64,000 nucleotides of DNA from Ptiloglossa arizonensis. Taxonomy: Eukaryota; Arthropoda; Insecta; Hymenoptera; Colletidae. Below are positions 61,714 to 64,000 of this stretch, in pieces (the stretch's first letter is position 1; every line of letters begins with the position of its first letter). Location: positions 1,054,001 through 1,118,000 of the forward strand of contig NW_027478463.1 in the NCBI RefSeq assembly GCF_051014685.1, in the 5' to 3' direction. A program made the position numbers and the translations under genes. The notes under the pieces are model-generated. The model ran no database searches, had not been told where the DNA came from, and worked only from the letters and a program-made list of their open reading frames with translations.

Positions 61714-64000
61714 AGGCAAAGAATTTAGCGCACTTCTGCTGCTCCAAACGCTTAACCAGAATGGCCTAGGGAAAAAATACACATACCGTTGAAATCGAGA
61801 GAGCTTCTACTTTCAGACGCAATAGGAACTTTTGGGTTTGGTGTATCCGTTCGCGAGATATGGGAGTTTGAAGCTAAGAAATGGTTGAGCAGGCAACAAA
61901 TTTTGCGCACTTCTACTGCTCCAAACGCTTGACCAGAATGACCTAGGGAATTAATGATCATGCCGTTGTAATCGGGCGTGTTTCTACTTTTAGACGCAGC
62001 AGGAATTTTTGGGTTCGGTCAATCCGTTCGCGAGATATGGCAGTTTGAAGCTAAGAAATGGTTGAGAAGGCAACAAATTTCTCGCACTTCTGCTGCTCGA
62101 AACGCTTAACCAGAATGGCCTGGGGAAAAAATACACATACCGATGTAATCGGGCGTGTTTCTACTTTCAGATGCAATAGAAATTTTTGGGTTTGGTCAAT
62201 CCGTTCGCTAGATATGGGAGCTTGAAGCTAAGAAATGGTTGAGAAGGCAACAAATTTTTCGCACTTCTGCTACTCGAAACGCTTAAGCAGAATGGCCTAG
62301 GAAGAAAATACACACGCCGATGTAATCGTGCGTGTTTCGACTTTCAGACGCAGCAGGAATTTTTGTGTTTGGTCAATCCGTTCGCGAGATATGGGAGTTT
62401 GAAGCTAAGAAATGGTTGAGAAGACAACAAATTTTTCGCAGTTCTGCTGCTCCAAACGCCTTACTAGAACGGCCTAGGGAAAAAATACACATACCGATGT
62501 AATCGGGCGTGTTTCTACTTTTAGACGCAGCAGGAATTTTTGGGTTTGGTCAATCCGTTCGCGAGATATGGGAGTTTGAAGCTAAGAAATGGTTGAGAAG
62601 ACAACAAATTTTACGCACTTCTACTGCTCCAAACGCTTAACCAGAATGGCCCAGGGAAAAAATACACATACCGTTGTAAGCGGGCGAGTTTCTACTTTCA
62701 GATGCAATAGAAATTTTCGGGTTTGGTCAATCCGTTCGCGAGATATGGGAGTTTGAAGCTAAGAAATGGTTGAGAAGGCAACAAATTTTTCGCACTTCTG
62801 CTACTCGAAACGCTTAAGCAGAATGGCCTAGGAAAAAAATACACACGCCGATGTAATCGTGCGTGTTTCTACTTTCAGACGCAGCAGGAATTTTTTGGTT
62901 TGGTCAATCCGTTCGCGAGATATGGGAGTTTGAAGCTAAGAACTGGTTGAGAAGACAACAAATTTTACGCACTTCTGCTGCTCCAAACGCTTAACCAGAA
63001 TGGCCCAGGGAAAAAATACACATACCGTTGTGTGCGGGCGAGTTCCTACTTTCAGATGCAATAGAAATTTTTGGGTTTGGTCAATCCGTTCGCGAGATAT
63101 GAGAGTTAGAAGCTAAGAAAAGGTTGAGAAGGCAACAATTTTCTCGCACTTCTGCTGCTCGAAACGCTTAACCAGAATGGCCTAGGGAAAAATACACATA
63201 CCGTTGAAATCGGGCGAGTTTCTACCTTCAGATGCAATAGGAATTTCTGGGTTTGGTCAATCCGTTCGCGAGATATGGGAGATTGACGCTAAGAAATGGT
63301 AAAGAGGACAACAAATTTTTCGCACTTCTGCTGCTCCAAACGCTTTACACGAATGGCCTAGGGAAGAAATACACATACCGCTGGAATCGAGAGAGCTTCT
63401 ACTTTCAGACGCAATAGGAACTTTTGGGTTTGGTCAATCCGTTCGCGAGATATGGGAGTTTGAAGCTAAGAAATGTTTGAGCAGGCAACAGATTTTGCGC
63501 TCTTCTGCTGCTCCAAACGCTTAACCAGAATGGCCTAGGGAAAAAGACACATACCGTTGTAATCGGGCGAGTTTCTACCTTCAGGTGCAATAGGAATTTT
63601 TGGGTTTGGTCAATCCGTTCGCGAGATACGGGAGTTTGCAGCTAAGAAATGGTTCAGGAGACAACAAATTTTTCGCAATTCTGCTGCTCCAAACGCTTAA
63701 CCAGAGTGGCCTAGGGGAAAAAATCACAAACCGTTGTAATCCGGCGATTGTCTACTTTCAGACGCAGCAGGAATTTTTGGGTTTGGTCAAACCGTTCGCG
63801 AGATATGGGAGTTTGAAGCTAAGAAATGGTTGAGAGGACAACAAATTTTACGCACTTCTGCTGCTCCAAACACTTAACCAGAATGGCCTAGGGAAAAATA
63901 CACATACCGTTGTAATCGGGCGAGTTTCTACCTTCAGATGCAATTGGAATTTTTGGGTTTGGTCCATCCGTTCGCGAGACACGGGAGTTTGCAGCTAAGA
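61714..64000 (+). repeat. right-edge monomers
   Basis: About 13 monomers continuing beyond the window. 62439-63029 is the partner of 59430-60020. About 63030-63370 resembles 52164-52510 (GTTAGAAGC, GTTGAAATCGGGC, GGGAGATTGA). 63375-63755 follows 49683-50063 (offset 13,692 bp) with GAGAGAGCTTC, GGGAAAAAGACAC, CAGGTGCAATAGG and TACGGGAG. The array shows no sign of ending at 64000. Confidence 0.75.

Larger units (their letters stand above)
1..64000 (+). repeat. 177-bp satellite DNA array filling the window
   Basis: Every part I read is a variant of one 177-bp unit, with the landmarks GGGTTTGG, TTCGCGAG, AAGCTAAGAAATGG, CTGCTGCTCCAAACGC, CCAGAATGGCCTAGG and TACACATACCG recurring in that order. 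All copies face the same way. The first GGGTTTGG is at 24 and the last near 63955, which gives about 360 monomers. Most are exactly 177 bp, some 176 bp through a shorter A-tract, and two have lost 50 bp. Higher-order repeats of 2, 4, 9, 15, 19 and 22 monomers overlie the basic period. Satellites of this length in unbroken arrays are known from centromeres of plants and animals. That this one is centromeric is inference, since nothing in the DNA alone proves CENH3/CENP-A binding. I do not recognise the family. Strand is given relative to the monomer as read here. Confidence 0.98.

Noticed and set aside
1..64000. CRISPR array
   Set aside because: There are long tandem repeats but no short identical repeats separated by unique spacers, and no cas-like genes. 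The TTTCTACT string resembles part of Cas12a repeats only by chance.
1..64000. Known satellites: Arabidopsis 178-bp, Brassica/Raphanus 176-177-bp, primate alpha satellite
   Set aside because: Length is similar, but none of the landmark strings I remember from these families is present. A database search (Dfam, PlantSat, nt) would decide.
1..64000. Bacterial or phage origin
   Set aside because: Hundreds of tandem 177-bp units without any gene in 64 kb do not occur in bacterial or phage genomes as far as I know; layered higher-order repeats are a eukaryotic satellite trait.
1..64000. Transposable element insertions, LTRs or telomere-like repeats
   Set aside because: No break in the 177-bp pattern longer than a few bases was found apart from the two 50-bp deletions; no terminal repeats, target-site duplications or TTTAGGG-type runs were seen.

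Overview
The whole 64 kb window is one uninterrupted head-to-tail array of a 177-bp satellite DNA monomer, about 360 copies, all in the same orientation. I see no protein-coding gene, RNA gene, transposon, CRISPR array or unique sequence. The arrangement (a monomer close to nucleosome-repeat length, no interruption, higher-order repeats) is that of a eukaryotic centromeric or other heterochromatic satellite. The length is like known plant centromeric satellites (Arabidopsis about 178 bp, Brassica/Raphanus about 176-177 bp), but the sequence does not match those I remember, nor primate alpha satellite (171 bp). I cannot name the family or species; a plant is the best guess on length alone.

I number the monomer from the conserved GGGTTTGG (position 1). 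In order it holds: GGGTTTGGTCAATCC (1-15), the CpG-rich CGTTCGCGAGATATGGGAG (16-34), GAAGCTAAGAAATGG (37-51), a variable GAGAAGG block (54-60), CAACAAATTTTTCGCAC (61-77), CTGCTGCTCCAAACGC (80-95), TTAACCAGAATGGCCTAGGG (96-115), an A-tract (116-121), TACACATACCG (122-132), TTGTAATCGGGCGAG (133-147), TTTCTACTTTCAG (148-160), and the variable ACGCAGCAGG before AATTTTT (161-177). My majority monomer is about 44% GC.

Layout. 1-11.3 kb: an older-looking monomer set, dominated by a near-perfect tandem pair of a 22-monomer unit (3,894 bp each, about 1107-8894) and then a scrambled partial third copy. 11.3-19.8 kb: a second monomer set with a tandem 9-mer (1,592 bp x 2) overlapped by a 15-mer (2,652 bp x about 1.8). 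19.8-30.0 kb: a mosaic of short blocks, including dimer, tetramer and single-monomer amplifications. 30.0-33.1 kb and 44.9-48.1 kb: a dispersed duplication of about 3 kb. 32.2-43.75 kb: a second 22-mer (3,891 bp), different in composition from the first, present as two full copies and one rearranged copy, each containing a tandem 708-bp tetramer. 48.0-53.2 kb: an overlapping 19-mer duplication. 53.2-64 kb: more diverged monomers with a 6,088-bp-spaced duplication and two copies of a monomer that lost 50 bp.

The open reading frames seen on both strands come from the monomer length being a multiple of three (177 = 3 x 59), so a frame open in one monomer continues in the next. I do not treat them as genes. 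The real content is the layered duplication history: single-base markers and shared deletions allow block copies to be ordered relative to one another. All repeat boundaries were found by eye and are accurate to about 10-30 bp at best.
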